Assembly: GCA_038496675.1 (NCBI GenBank)
Contig: CM076660.1
Location: 3,001,682 to 3,065,681, forward strand
Reading direction: 5' to 3'
DNA length: 64,000 bases
Source of the DNA: Rachycentron canadum
Lineage: Eukaryota; Chordata; Actinopteri; Carangiformes; Rachycentridae
Shown piece by piece: positions 1 to 12,900 of the stretch. The position numbers and the translations under genes are program-made. Each line of letters starts with the position of its first letter. Positions within the stretch are counted from its first letter, which is position 1. Under the pieces are notes generated by a model that was not told where the DNA came from, did not search any database, and saw only the letters and a program-made list of their open reading frames with translations.

Positions 1-825
1 GTTTGTATAGACTGAACATTAAGAAAATGAGAATAGTGTCTGTTTCTGAAGTCCTTGTTAAGGTCATGGCCTTAACACCGACACAAGCTGTGAGCAGTTC
101 AAACAAGCAGCAATACCTTCTCCTCAGATTGTGTCATCTAGAGGCATGAAAAGGTTAAATTATTTCCTATTTCATAAGGAAACTGTAAATTTTTCATCTT
201 AATCATATTGTGACCTTTAATGTTCATCTTAAGGTACTGATCTCTTTGTTGGCAGCCACTGATCTGCAGTTTGTTTGTTAATATCCATTTAAAACATGGC
301 CTCTTCCTTCTGCTTTCTAGATCAGTCAGGAAAATAGAGTCACTCAATACTTTTATTCAGACCAAAACATTTAAGGTCTGTCTTCAGTATTTAATGGTGC
401 TGGGACACTTTGAGCTAATGCTGCTTTATCTCCAAGGGGAATCTAAATCTACTCTAAGCAGCAGGGGAAGGAAACATGATAATTTCCTGCTCCTGTCTCC
501 TTAAAGCTGTTATATCTGAAGGCAGAAATGACAGCACACATGTACAGTATATATATATGTATACAGGGTTAATAAGGGTTTCTGTAGAAGTTGGAAGAAG
601 GTTGAGTTTCTCAGATGCTGGATCTAGATTGCTCACTCTATGTATATTCCTCATGTCTTTAGGGATCAGATTGCACAGAAGTGGGTGGGCTGTCAACTAG
701 ACTGCAGGCTTTTCAGGAATCATCCACAACAGTGCTGCCAACATGATGAAAGATTGTTTTATTCTCAGCGAGAACAAGAGCCCCAGTTTGGGAGCTTTTG
801 TTTTTGTTTTGTATTGTCTTTTTAC
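1..825 (-). other. vps37d-like intron 3 (partial)
   Basis: I find no continuation of the VPS37 reading frame here. There is a short TA-rich run near 548-562. The open frames in this stretch are short and resemble nothing I recognise. Confidence 0.5.
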
Positions 826-908
826 CTCTGAATGCTCCTCGGCACGTGCCACCTCTTCCTGCAGGAGGTTCTGCACCGTCTGCAGGCTGTGCTTCTGGAC
901 GTTAGCGT
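826..908 (-). CDS. vps37d: vps37d-like coding exon 3
   Basis: The acceptor is CTTTCAG|ACGCTAAC and the donor CAGAG|GTAAAAAG. The exon is 83 nt. Its first two bases complete an Asp codon with the last base of exon 2, followed by 27 codons including SLQTVQNLLQEEVARAEEHS. This fits the Mod(r) segment that follows the RPRL block in VPS37 proteins. The exon leaves in phase 0, and no following exon is visible before base 1. Confidence 0.8.
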
Positions 909-3900
909 CTGAAAGGACAAAGAAACATCACTGATGCATGCTGAGCGAGGGAGGGAGACGAGGTATGACTTCACTGGAAGAAAAATCCAGTAACCAAGTA
1001 ACCGCAGCAGTGAAAATTATTTTCCAAATCACAAAAGAGCCTTCAGGGTATGTGCTGACGAGGAGATGGTGGTGATGGGCTGGACAGTTGTTGGCTAGAA
1101 AAAAAGAGAAAGCAGGGGCTGTAAATATTCAACTTTGAGCTATTTTGGGAAGCTGGTCTTAGTTTGGTCCGACCACAGACTCATTTTTACAATCTCCTCA
1201 TATTGCATCCCTTTAGATTTTTTCCTGTTTGCAGCCAAATGATCTGTAAAGCTTCAACAAATAAATACTTAAGCTTAAACGTTTTATTTAAACACACCAA
1301 GCTCTTTTTACTGATGTCTCCTTAACAGTGTACTTATTGTTCATGGGCACAGACACATACACAGACACACACAGACAAAGCATATTTGAATTATTTATGT
1401 CCGTGTCAATACTATGAAAAATGCAGGGAGCCTTAAACAAAAAGATTAGAGCCGAAGCTCACAAAACAAGAAGAAACAGCCTCAAACATAATCTTCCACA
1501 GAACGTTCAAAACAGCTCCTATCAACATTATATCAGGAACAAGGAAGCGACTGACGAGAACTTATTTTGTCATTGTGACACTATTGGTCAGCAACCTGAG
1601 AGGAGACGATGATGCAGAGTGAACGCTGCCAATTTCTACTTAAAACATAACTCACTTTTTTCTCACAACTTGGATCTTGTTTTTGTAGTTTTGACCATCA
1701 TTTCTATCAGCTGAACTTCCACAAATACATTGCAAACAGGAACTTTTGCAAAAGGCTAATTCTGCGTGCATTAGATGGTGCCAACACAAATACCACCTAA
1801 ACCATGGCACCACAATAAGACTATGATGTAATAAAGGGATAAAATACAGAGGTACATAATCATTATTAAAAAAATCTAAGAATGTTTATCCTGGCACGTA
1901 CAACATCTAAGGTAATAAAAGCCCAAACTATGAAAATAAGACCCAGGTTTTAATAAAATGAAATGATCCATTAAGTCACGGCTTTTAATTGGATTTCTGG
2001 TTGCTTCATGTTTGCTTATGACATAATACCAACACTTGCTCACATGCAGGAAGCACTGCTAATGCCATGTCTAACTGACGCCCACTGTATACGAGCAGAA
2101 ATGTGCACATCCTGCCTGATAAATATGTATGTGGTGCAGCGTTCTCACACAGCATGTGTTCACCTCCTGAGGATGGCGGTCGGTCATCATTATGAACAGG
2201 CCTGACCCAGCTGACTGCAAAGTGTGTCATGTCGCTGCAAGAAACGCTGTGGCAGCCACGCTAACCCCCACAAGTCAGACTGGGTTCAGTGGAAACTGGG
2301 GGGCAAATAAAGGTCACAGTAATGACTCTAATAACTCTTAAGCCCTTGGGGGAAATCTCCACCCCCTCTACCCATCTCAACAGATAGAGAGAAAATGGAC
2401 AACGTGTGCAGGCAGCTGTGTTTCTACTCAAGATGTTCTTCTTTAAACGCTCACTGCCTGTCACTGAGGTACGAGCAGGGACAGTCAAATAATTCATCCA
2501 GATCTTTGCAGGAGATAAATTCACTTTAAAAAGAAGAAGCTTCCTGAATAAAAAAAAACAAAACAAAAAAAACATTATGGCAAACCTCTTCTCTAATGCT
2601 GTCCAATGTGTTCTGCTTCCTGTAACGGCGCCACCTTAGCATAAATAATCCATTATTCTGGTGTTCTGGCCACTGTTGTGTGAACATCAACTCTGCTGTA
2701 GTAAAAAAGCAAGCCTGCACTATGAGATGGCCTTGCTCATGACCCTACACTGCACATGTTGGGAGGTGGGGGTGTAATGTGAGGTGACAGCCAGGAAAAC
2801 AAATACTCCTGGAGCAGCTGTATGTGCCCTATATTTTAGGAGGGGGTTGTGGGGGGAAGGCAGTAGAGCCGGAGGCCAATGCTGAGAAGCATTGTGCTAA
2901 CGAGTGAATGGTGTCTGTGATGGAGTAACACATTTTGCCTGTGAGCAAGCATGAGACGATGAGGAGTGGAGGCGAACACACTGCTGCTGCTGAGGGAGAG
3001 GAAGTGTGGGCTCAGTTTGGCTGTAAAATGTTTCCTAAAAAGCTCCTCTTGACTTACGAAGTGACCTCCTGCTCCATACAAAGGGAAAGACTCAAGGCAA
3101 CAAGCTGATATTTAATAAATTTTGTCAAAGGAGACGAAAAGGAAGGAGTCATCTCACACATCAGACATTATTATTATTATAATAATAAAAAAAGACTACT
3201 TCTGGGCATTTTAACCTTATGAATTATGGAAAATACATGAGAATAAACTGAAACTGTTTCTAAATAACTAAAATTCATGAGTTAAGTAAATGATCAAATT
3301 GGATATTTAGTCATCTGAACTCATGATCTTTCCACTATTTTTACAAACAGTTGACATTTTAATAATGAAACGTTTTGTGGTTTCATAGAGATATGTTGGA
3401 ATTTACCTGTTTGAATGGAGCTAATCAATGTGATCAGGCGAGGGTTAGATATTTCTTCTAATGTGGAATCTATTTTTAAACTGGAGCCATTTCATTTCCC
3501 TCCTCTTGCCCTTTGATGTGAACTGCACCATTGCCTGTCGGCAGCTCTGATTTCATGTGTCCGGTGCAGTGACCCAGCTCCGAGCCTGAATCGACAGAAT
3601 CAACCGTGTTTCAAAAATCATGCGGTTGAGCTGCGACAAGTCTGCTGTTAATAAAAAGCTGAAGTGGCTGCTCTGACAATAAAATAATCTGATCGACTGT
3701 CAAGGCGCCGACGTCCCCCGAGCCGCGACTGTCAAGGTGTCCAGTCTGGTCAGCACTAAAAACCCTCCACAGTGATATGAGACAATGTGGAGTCAAAACC
3801 TGCATTGTGTTCTTGGATGACACTGATCGATGTGACAGTTACTGTGAATGCACGGCGGGCTGAGCAGCAACCTCGCGGCAAACAGCTGATGTCAACATGT

Positions 3901-6900
3901 TAATGGAGCCTGGCAAGGCTTCCAGACTCCTCCGGCAAACACTGAGATACAATACAGCAGAAATTAACCTCTGTCTTAGGATTGCTGGTTGCAGAAAGAA
4001 GCTGAAATGGGTCCATTATGGACCCTGCTGCCTTTTTATCATCACCAGTTTGTGTTATAATTTGGTCCCTAAAGCAGCTGTCTTGTGCCATATGTGCATC
4101 TAATACTCCATCGAGTGGATACTGGTGCAGGCAGTTTCATATCACGATAGTATTCAAAAGAAGTGCTTGGTCGATTATTGTAAATTTACAGAATGACTTT
4201 GCATAAAGGCTACGCAGGTGTGTGGAGCTGTGCAGTTATCGGCATTGTTATTCCTCAAACATCCACTAACATTGCTCTTCATGCGCGACACTGAATGCCT
4301 TCATATAGAGAGGAAGCAGCTTTTACACAAAACATGTGTCCAAGAATCTTGTCATTATGTGTGTCCCCTCTATACATAAACAAATAGTCTGTTTTTAATA
4401 ATAGTTCGTGTCTAATATGGTTTTTCTACAAAAAGTTCAATGACTTCATTCTTCATTTCAAAAGTTGAACTGATATTAACACTTTCGCTATTTCACTGTT
4501 CAGTTCATTCACACCACACTGTTGATATTGGACCATGTATGACTCCAAACCAGGAGCACTTGGGGGCAACAGGAACAGGTTATTAACAGACGACTGAGAC
4601 ATCATCATCTTTCAAAAACACCCAATCACCGATCCAGATGTCTCACACAGAGGCTGACTGACTGACAGGACCTGAAACCCGGCACGACAAATCCACTTTA
4701 ACCAGTCGGCACAGCAGCTAGCAGCTCATTTTTCTCTCCTTCACCTGTGTGTGTGCTCTGTAAGTGCATGTGGAGGCTTGTCTGGCAGTGGAAAAGGCGT
4801 CAGGTGAGTGAATCAACTCAGTAAAGATGTGTACTGGGAAAGATACGCAATGAGCTAACGTTATCTCTGGTCAGATGCTGCTGATAGCAGTGACTGACTG
4901 ACGGAGCGCTGGCTGGAAACATCACAAACATGAAGATGCCACGGGTTGATCATAATGAACACAATTTTTTCCATCTTGAAAAGCTGCAAGCTGTACTATA
5001 TTGGATGGTTATGTGAAATCAAGTAAGAAATACAGTATAATGTGCCAGGCGATCTGCTGCTGATTATACACAAATAGGTCATGGTATTACAGATGGGTCC
5101 TTGCGGGGCATGAATGTATCAGGGACTTGAAAATTATCCAACGAATCAGCAGTGAATTACACCCCTCAGCACTCCAGCCTCACGTCTGTCCTCTCTACCA
5201 TGGAGTCATAGTGTTTCTGTGATATCCAAAACCAGCGTTATAACACCTTCACAGCTTCTCGTGAGGCGCTACAAGCCGAGAGTAACACACCTTTATTTTA
5301 AGATTATACAGGAAGCTCAGCAGAACACTGTCATGCTCAAAAAACCTAAACTTCAGAAATCAGAACGACAGACGATATCAGCTTCTGTTTTTTCCACCAT
5401 CTGTTCCCTCCGTGTACTCTGTGCTGTGGTGAGAGCTGTCAATCAAACAGTGTGATCGGCACCATGACATCCTTTTTTCCTTACACTTTGTGTCGTTTGG
5501 AGTTTCCATGGGTTGGTGATGTTCCTTCAGCCTGCTCAGTCATGGTCAGTGCTGTCCATAAGAATAATGCTGGATTTAAGACAGCTGTCCAATTCCAAAA
5601 CCCATGTTTGTAGAAGTGAAAGACCTCCTCTGACAGCTTTATATTCAATCTATTTAAGGATTTTCCCCAGTTTCTTCCCATTTGGAAAGCCCTGGTCTCC
5701 ATGTTATTCACCCATGCCATTCCTAACTCTATTGTTAGTTGTGGGAGGGCTGTGTGGAGCGCTTGATATTCTATAAATTAAATCCTTGCTGTGCAGTAGG
5801 GCTGTAACTTTTTCCAAAAATCAAGTTCAAGCGAAGTTGAATGAAATGCAATTCATTGCTTGAAGTGTTTTGCATTTGGGGGGAAACTGGAAGGTGAGTC
5901 TATAGATTTCTACTATGGCATCGAACACAAAATACACTGCCTCTCAGATTGTTGAAGTTGAAGACAATTTCTTTAATGACTGTCCTCCAACATAGCCCTA
6001 GCTGCTTAGTTTACTGATAGGCCATGCCATAGATTACGCCATAAACAGCTGATGTGTATTGGACAGTTTAAAATTTAGACCTGCAGTAGGACCAGATGAA
6101 ACAAAAGAACACAACGTCCATAGTTGCTCAAAACAACAAATGTCCACCCTGGGGCGGTGCTACAGGGGAATGATCAAAGTCAATACGATTCATTGTCGTG
6201 GAAACATGAACATCTGCACCAAATTTCATAGCAATCTATCCCATAGTTGAGATATTTTAGTCCAAACCACAGTGGTGGACCAACCAATGCTGCCACACCA
6301 CTAGCATGGCTAGAAAAAAAAAAAAAAAAAAGCCCTTTGAATTTCCCACTGCAGCTGGCTGAATACCCTTTAATGCTCTACATTTCCTGTTCAAACTCGT
6401 CTTCCTTTTGAGTTTGATGACTTTACATTGTGTAGAACAAAAGTAAAACAAAAGCACCAGCTGAATGAATTCATTGCAGCCAGTCATGTTCACTGAGGTG
6501 CACAACTAAGCTGAAGGTGTCTGAATCCTGCCTCTTTGCTGCAGTAGATGGAAACTCTAGCCCTGTTCTTTGCCCGACAGCTTCACCTAACTGTGAGTAA
6601 CACCCTCAGTGTCTTCGCTTGCTCCGTGTATGCTCTGACACCACTTTTGCTTCGAGTCCCTAAAATATGTATCAGATACTGAGCTTGCTCACAGATCCAA
6701 AAAGTGAAAAACACCTCATAAATGTCGAAACCTACAGCACACAGTCTGTATCAGACACTGAGGAACAAGAAGGAACATTCAAGACTTTAACATCCTTCAA
6801 ATCCACAAGTGACAACTTGACTTTTAATCCTTTTGTTCAAAAAGTCACAAACAAAAAAGCTAAGTTATAGAAACTGTATGAACTTTGTTCTCTGGCTACA

Positions 6901-9900
6901 GAGGTGCCTGATGAAAACAATCCCACAGGAAGTGAGCATGAAAGCCTTCTCTCACACCTCATATTCACTTAGATCTGGAATGATGGCAACAAAGAAACCT
7001 CAAATCCCATTTTCATGACCACACCCAACATCACAAATAAAACTATGAATATAAAGCATAGCAAGTCCACTCCTGTAGAGGAGCTACAGCTGCTGGCCCC
7101 CATTTGTGGAGAGCTAGTGGGCGAGACTTTACTGTGCGGTCAGTGGGTGAAGGTTCAACTTAATTTTCTGCACTTTCATGCTCCTTCAATGTGAAACATG
7201 GATTGGCATGTGGATTACAGGAGATTAAAGAAGAACGGTAATGGACAAAAGGTGCTAGTCTAGCCGTTGTCAGGGGACTGCAGCAGTCCAACAGCTGAAA
7301 ACACTCAATAGCATCAAACGATATTCCACAGTCTACCTACACTGGTTTCACTAAACCGACGCCGGGGGCCAAACATGAGGCTGTTCTGCTTACAGGGCTG
7401 ACAAATGGTGTTAAAGTTGTTACAAAGCTGCAAACGTCATGCCTCATTTTCATGTTTTGTATGATGGGAAAAGACTGAATCCAAACATCTGATAGCATTA
7501 GCAATGGGCTGATGTTAATAAGTCTTAGTGCAGGAGCTAATGTAATAGCCTGACCCACTGTTGTTGATCTGAGTACAACTCAAACTTCACATACTCACAC
7601 GGCATATACTTACTTTAACAGATTTACAGACAAGTTGTTAGTAATTCTGGAAACCGCAGGATAGAAGTAAACAAAGGCACTTTGCTCCCAGGCAGGATTT
7701 TATTAGTTGTGGCTGCCAAGCTAATTAAATTCAAATTCATTAATTTCTATATTCTCTGCATTTGAAGAAGTTTGTCTCTTGTTCCTGAAGAGACCAATAT
7801 GGTATATGGATGGTATTTTAATTACTTTGAAAGAATTAGGTGCCAGTTTGACTTTGTTGAAGAGATAGCCTCGTCATTAGCTGGTTGAAAATGCTCCAGC
7901 TGAGTTTTATCTGGTTGCAGCCGAGTCATTTTAAAACAAGAGTGATATGGAAAGGTGACTTCATCAATTAATGCACCTGGAAAAAAAGCTGATATAGTCA
8001 GGCAAAAAGCCAGCATCATTTCCAGTTAATGATCCATGCCAGAAAACGTGTATATAAACTAACACTGCTGTTCATGGATTCTAGTGTAAAGCCACTTGGA
8101 GCTGTGAGGAAGAAAGGAAGATTGGATTCTCCTTCAAACAATAAGTTTCACAAGAGAGAAGGCTTCTAGACTGAGGGCCTTAACCTTCACTCTGATATAG
8201 TAGTGTTCAGAACCTGGTGGGGAAATACTACACAGAGGACGTGCTGGTCATTATCTGGGCTTGTTTTGATGCAACCTGTAATCCCACAGTATAATGTAGT
8301 ATGAAATGCTTTGGTCAAATGTCAACAATGAATTCCTTGCCCTTTTGCTTTTGCATTTCTGGTTTTAAAAAGTTAAACAAAAAGACGAAACCACCATCCA
8401 AACTCTTTGTATACACTGACCATCTCGCTCAGTCACCGCTTCCTAAACCCTAACATAATCTTGACATCTCTGATCCTGTGACTAGTTACTGCTGCTATGA
8501 TTAGACGAGTCCTCAGGGAAGGGGTTTAACAAACAATCAATTTTCTTCATTCTGCTCATCTCGCCTACATATACTTTTCAACGCCCACTGAGGAGTCACA
8601 AGTGGCCACGTGGGCATATAAATACAGTTAACTAGCCACTTACTTTGTGAAAACTGATGTATGCCTTTGATTGTTGATATAAATCAAAACAGCTTACAGT
8701 TACTGTGGCTGCAGCGCATTCTGGTTTCAAGCAGCAGACACTGGAAATATTGGTACCTCTTTCAGTTTAACCATGGATTTCTGACTGTATATATCTAGAA
8801 AGAGGTTCTTCCTCTTTGATCCATAATTAGTGACACACATTCTGACACTGTGTATTGATGTTTTAAATAGCACTGTAGCTGTGCTGAAAATATCTCCCAG
8901 TGATCTGATGTTGTCAACATTTAACCCATTATCTATTCAAGTAAGAAAAACACAGAGGCATGAAAACTAAATGAAAAGTAATAATGCTGTTTTTATGTCA
9001 TTGTTCCTTTAAACCTTCCTGCCCCAGAGAAATTACATTCGAATAGTGAGTCTGTTTAGAGAACTCGCTGATTTAGATTAAGTGTTGAGAAACACCTGGC
9101 CGTACAACAGCACAAACTACAGCCTCCGAACAGACAGATTTTTTTCAAAATGACAATGACGACCTTGCAATGGGTTTGTAATTTGAAATGGTGGGTACAG
9201 GAAGTGGAGACGTGTGGTGACACTGACTGAGGTGAGAGAGAGAAAATAGAAGAAAAAAAAATACACCCTTCGTTGTGGACTAACTAAAAAGTGGATTTTC
9301 TAATTGGTGCAAACAAAATAATGCAGCTTTTTTGTATTTTTTTTTATAAAAATGGTCACGTTATAAACTAATGCCCTCGACATTAAATGCAGTATTAACC
9401 ACAGAGCTGGATATCTTTCACTATCAATACTTTGCTGTGGGAGGAGAAGGAGCTTCTCTTCTCTACCCGACTCTCTCCTCCTTGAGCTGTCAACGGTTAC
9501 ACTGGGGTGATGTCTTCTCAAATGGCTCATCATAGTGGAAGTATTGCCGCTGGCATAAGCCACACGTGTTGCACAGTGCTTGCACACAGTTGCTGTTTTA
9601 TCCACCACTTTTCCCCCCTCCCTGTCATTGTCATAGATCCGTATTGCTCCCATGCAGCGGACCGCAGCGATGCTGGCAGATCCATTATAATATGCATAAA
9701 AATGACACCTGCTTAGATGGTGCAAGGTTTTACCATTATTTCACAACTGTTTGCACTTATAGGCCTAAGAATATAGATGCACCACGTTTTAGCTGGTTTG
9801 TGTTTATCCTATAATGGGCACTACAATTTTAAATTCTGGGAAACAACAGATTTCCTCACGCGATGAACGTAAAGAAATTTGAGTTCCAGGGATAAATTTA

Positions 9901-12900
9901 AAGAAGGGTTTTACACAACATCCATATTTATCTGACGTCTCTAAATCAATTTGTTACAGTGATGTTTACACATTTTAAATTTGAATGAAAGAGCACTGAC
10001 ATCTATACGTGCATGCTATCAGCTGACACCCCTGGTTTGGGAATCACATCAGTGCGTCAATATGAATGTTGGGGCCAATGATCAGCAACCGCAAGAGGAA
10101 GTGGAGAGTAACAGATGCCAATAATGGTTGTGAGAAACTGTCTGGAGTGGACGTTAAGAAACACTCAAGGTCTCAACTCCACCTGGGGACCACAACACTC
10201 TGCCAGCTTTCTCTGGTCACAGCTTCATCCTCCAAACAGCAGGAAGCATTAAACAATACAGCTGTGGGCCTTGATCCACTCCACGGTTTGTCTCTGCCGG
10301 GATTACTCGCCTCAAGAAAGCCTTCCCCCATTCACCTTTTTTCCACCCTCTCCCTTGTTGTGCCAAATGAGAATCAGATGTTTTTGCACAGGAAAGACGG
10401 ACCCCCACCCATCCTGCTTCACTGGGGTGGTGGGACAGCATCTGTGTAACATGCACACATTGACAGGAAGTTTAACATTCCTCCCAACTTCCATCACTGG
10501 CCAGTATCTGAGGCAGGAACCTGGCAATGCCTCATCATGAGTGTAAACCAAAGCATACACTCAGTTATGAATAAGTAGTAGTTGACATTAACTCTGGAAA
10601 TGAATGCAGGGGGATTTATGTTATCACCTGCTCTTGGTTTGGCTATTACAGTGTCAGAAATTTCTACAGCTTGCACATAAGGCTTAAAAATTTAGGGCCG
10701 AGGCTTAGAAGACATCCTCTGGCGCTGCCCTGTAGCCGCCCCGTCAAAAGCATGACTTGCCTAAACAAAGACAAGGCCCCTTTCACCCCACAAATTCCTT
10801 GACAACTGCTGCAAGCTTCCTGCTGGCATTTGATATGCTCCATTTCGTTCCCATGACCAAGCTCCAGTCATGCTGAGGCTTTCGCTGAGCAGTTGAAGGC
10901 TCGTCTCACTGACACTGTGAAGCTTTCTCTGTACTCTGATGTGAAACTTCTCTTACTCTCCGAACTAGCTAGATTGTCACAGTGAGTCAAAAGCGATTTA
11001 AATTTATTTTTGCTTCCTGTGCCTCAAACGGTGCAGTTGTGCCACTTACTGCAAATGGCAAGAGAAGACAATGAGGAGCCACTGTGGGATATCGCGTATA
11101 ATTAGTTTTAACCTTTAGTGGTTGGGGTGCAACCTTTCCTCGGGCTTTTGGTTTGTTTTCAGTGCAGTCTACATAAAACCTCCTGAAAGTTGAGGCCATT
11201 GAGAGGAAAAAAGGAGATGGAAAGCAGTTGGATCATCAGAAAAATTAGAAAATCCTGTCCTAGTCCTAATCTAGTCCTGCTATCACCACAACATTCCTCC
11301 TGACTTACGTCTTGACAGCAATTGTCCTATCTATATGAATGCACAACCCCCCCCCCCCTTTGTCTTGTTGTCTTGAAAACTTACCAAGCTGACTTTGTTT
11401 CTCCCAGCATTTGGTTGCCAGGTTGGACAGCTCCCGGTATTTCTCTGCCAGCTGGAGTTTGCCGTTGTTAAGGCGGGGTCGTCGGGCGAGGCTCTCCTCG
11501 GCCAGGCTCCGGTTGGAGGTCATCAGCATTTCCCGGTCCACTTGAAGCTCCTGAAACTGAAAACAAGTGCAAAGTAAAAAAAAAAAAAGAAGGTCTGAAG
11601 TAGAGGTCATGTGACACAGCTGGTGTGTACACTGCTGGATTGCTACGTGGAGATTAGAAAGGAGACTTTACTTTTAGATGGCTTCAAAAACTAATCAACA
11701 TAAAATATTCTGATAGTAAAATGATTGTTTTAGTCATTTTTTGAGAAAAAAAAGTCAAGTATTTGCTATTGCAGCTTCTCGAATATGAAGAGTTGATGCT
11801 TTCTTCTGCTTTTGGACATTAAAGACATCACTTTGGTCTGTGGGTCATTACAACATAATTTTCCCTATTTTCTAGACAAAAAAAGCTTAATTGAGAATAT
11901 AGTCAGCAGATTAACTGATAATGAAAAAAGTGGTCCATTGCAGTTCTATCCATGTTATTAATATAATTTCATGCGAGTTAATATAATATTAATTTATTCT
12001 TTGACCTGTGGATCTTCATTGTTTTCCTTAGATGCAATAACTTCTTGATCAGCAGATAAAGCCAAGAGAATGAATCTGCAACTTTTGGGTAACTGAATAA
12101 TCATTTCAGTCAAATGTATTAATTCTTTGTCTTTGGGGTTCTTGATTGGATAGAACTAGACATTTAAAGACGTGACGTCTTTAAATGCCTAGTTCTATCC
12201 AAGCTTGAGCTCTTGGAAAGACTAAATGATTCATTAAAGAATGAATTGTCATCTTAATTGTACTGTGTGTAAAAGATGTTACTCTACTCTGAACAGGTGT
12301 GAAGTTAACATACCTGCATTTCCATGTATAAAGCAGTTGATAAGAAGAGAGGTTTTACTACGTGTGTGGCTTACGTTACAGTGTACAGCTCAGACTGCGG
12401 TGCATTCAATGACTCTGCTCACGGTGTTGCAGAGAGAGCGTTTATGGTGAAGAGACCCAGTGAGGATTTTGTTTCTTTTTAGCTGCAGGGAAATTGTGAT
12501 TCCTTACGATAAATTGTTGAGAGACAGTCCCTGTGGTTCTGGTGCTCTTTACAACATAACACAACAGAGTTACACCCACTACAGCTGCATGAGTTCATAC
12601 AGTCTGACTCAGTTGAGGGGAAATCACAGCTCAATGGGTTTTGTGTGTTAGAGGGCCACTCGGTGAACTGCTTTATCCTCTACTCCTTACAGAACAACAA
12701 CGCAATTGAACAATTGAAAACATCGATTAGCAAGTGTTGTCTGACAGTTGTCTGTTGACTGACTAGTCGATCAATCAACTAATGGTTGCTGTTTCACAGT
12801 TTATAGAGAGGCAGTTGCAGATTACAAAAAACATGGTACGGCTCCATTTATTTTTATCAATCTAATTAAAATCCTGCAGATTAAAACTTTCAAAATCAAA

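Larger units (their letters stand above)
909..11384 (-). other. vps37d-like intron 2
   Basis: This 10.5 kb intron is long for a fish gene. It holds a CA-rich stretch (1347-1378), a TTA/TAA run (3170-3190), a repeat with an A-tail (6060-6331), a BED zinc-finger transposon relic (about 9400-9700) and a C-run (11347-11358). I see no other supported gene in it. Confidence 0.6.

Noticed and set aside
10066..10449. 127-residue plus-strand open frame
   Set aside because: It shows no recognised domain or splice continuation and lies inside the vps37 intron. It is consistent with a chance frame.
12148..12200. Hairpin considered as a miRNA precursor
   Set aside because: The loop is only 3 nt and the pairing nearly perfect, which is unlike a normal precursor. 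Kept only as a structural oddity.
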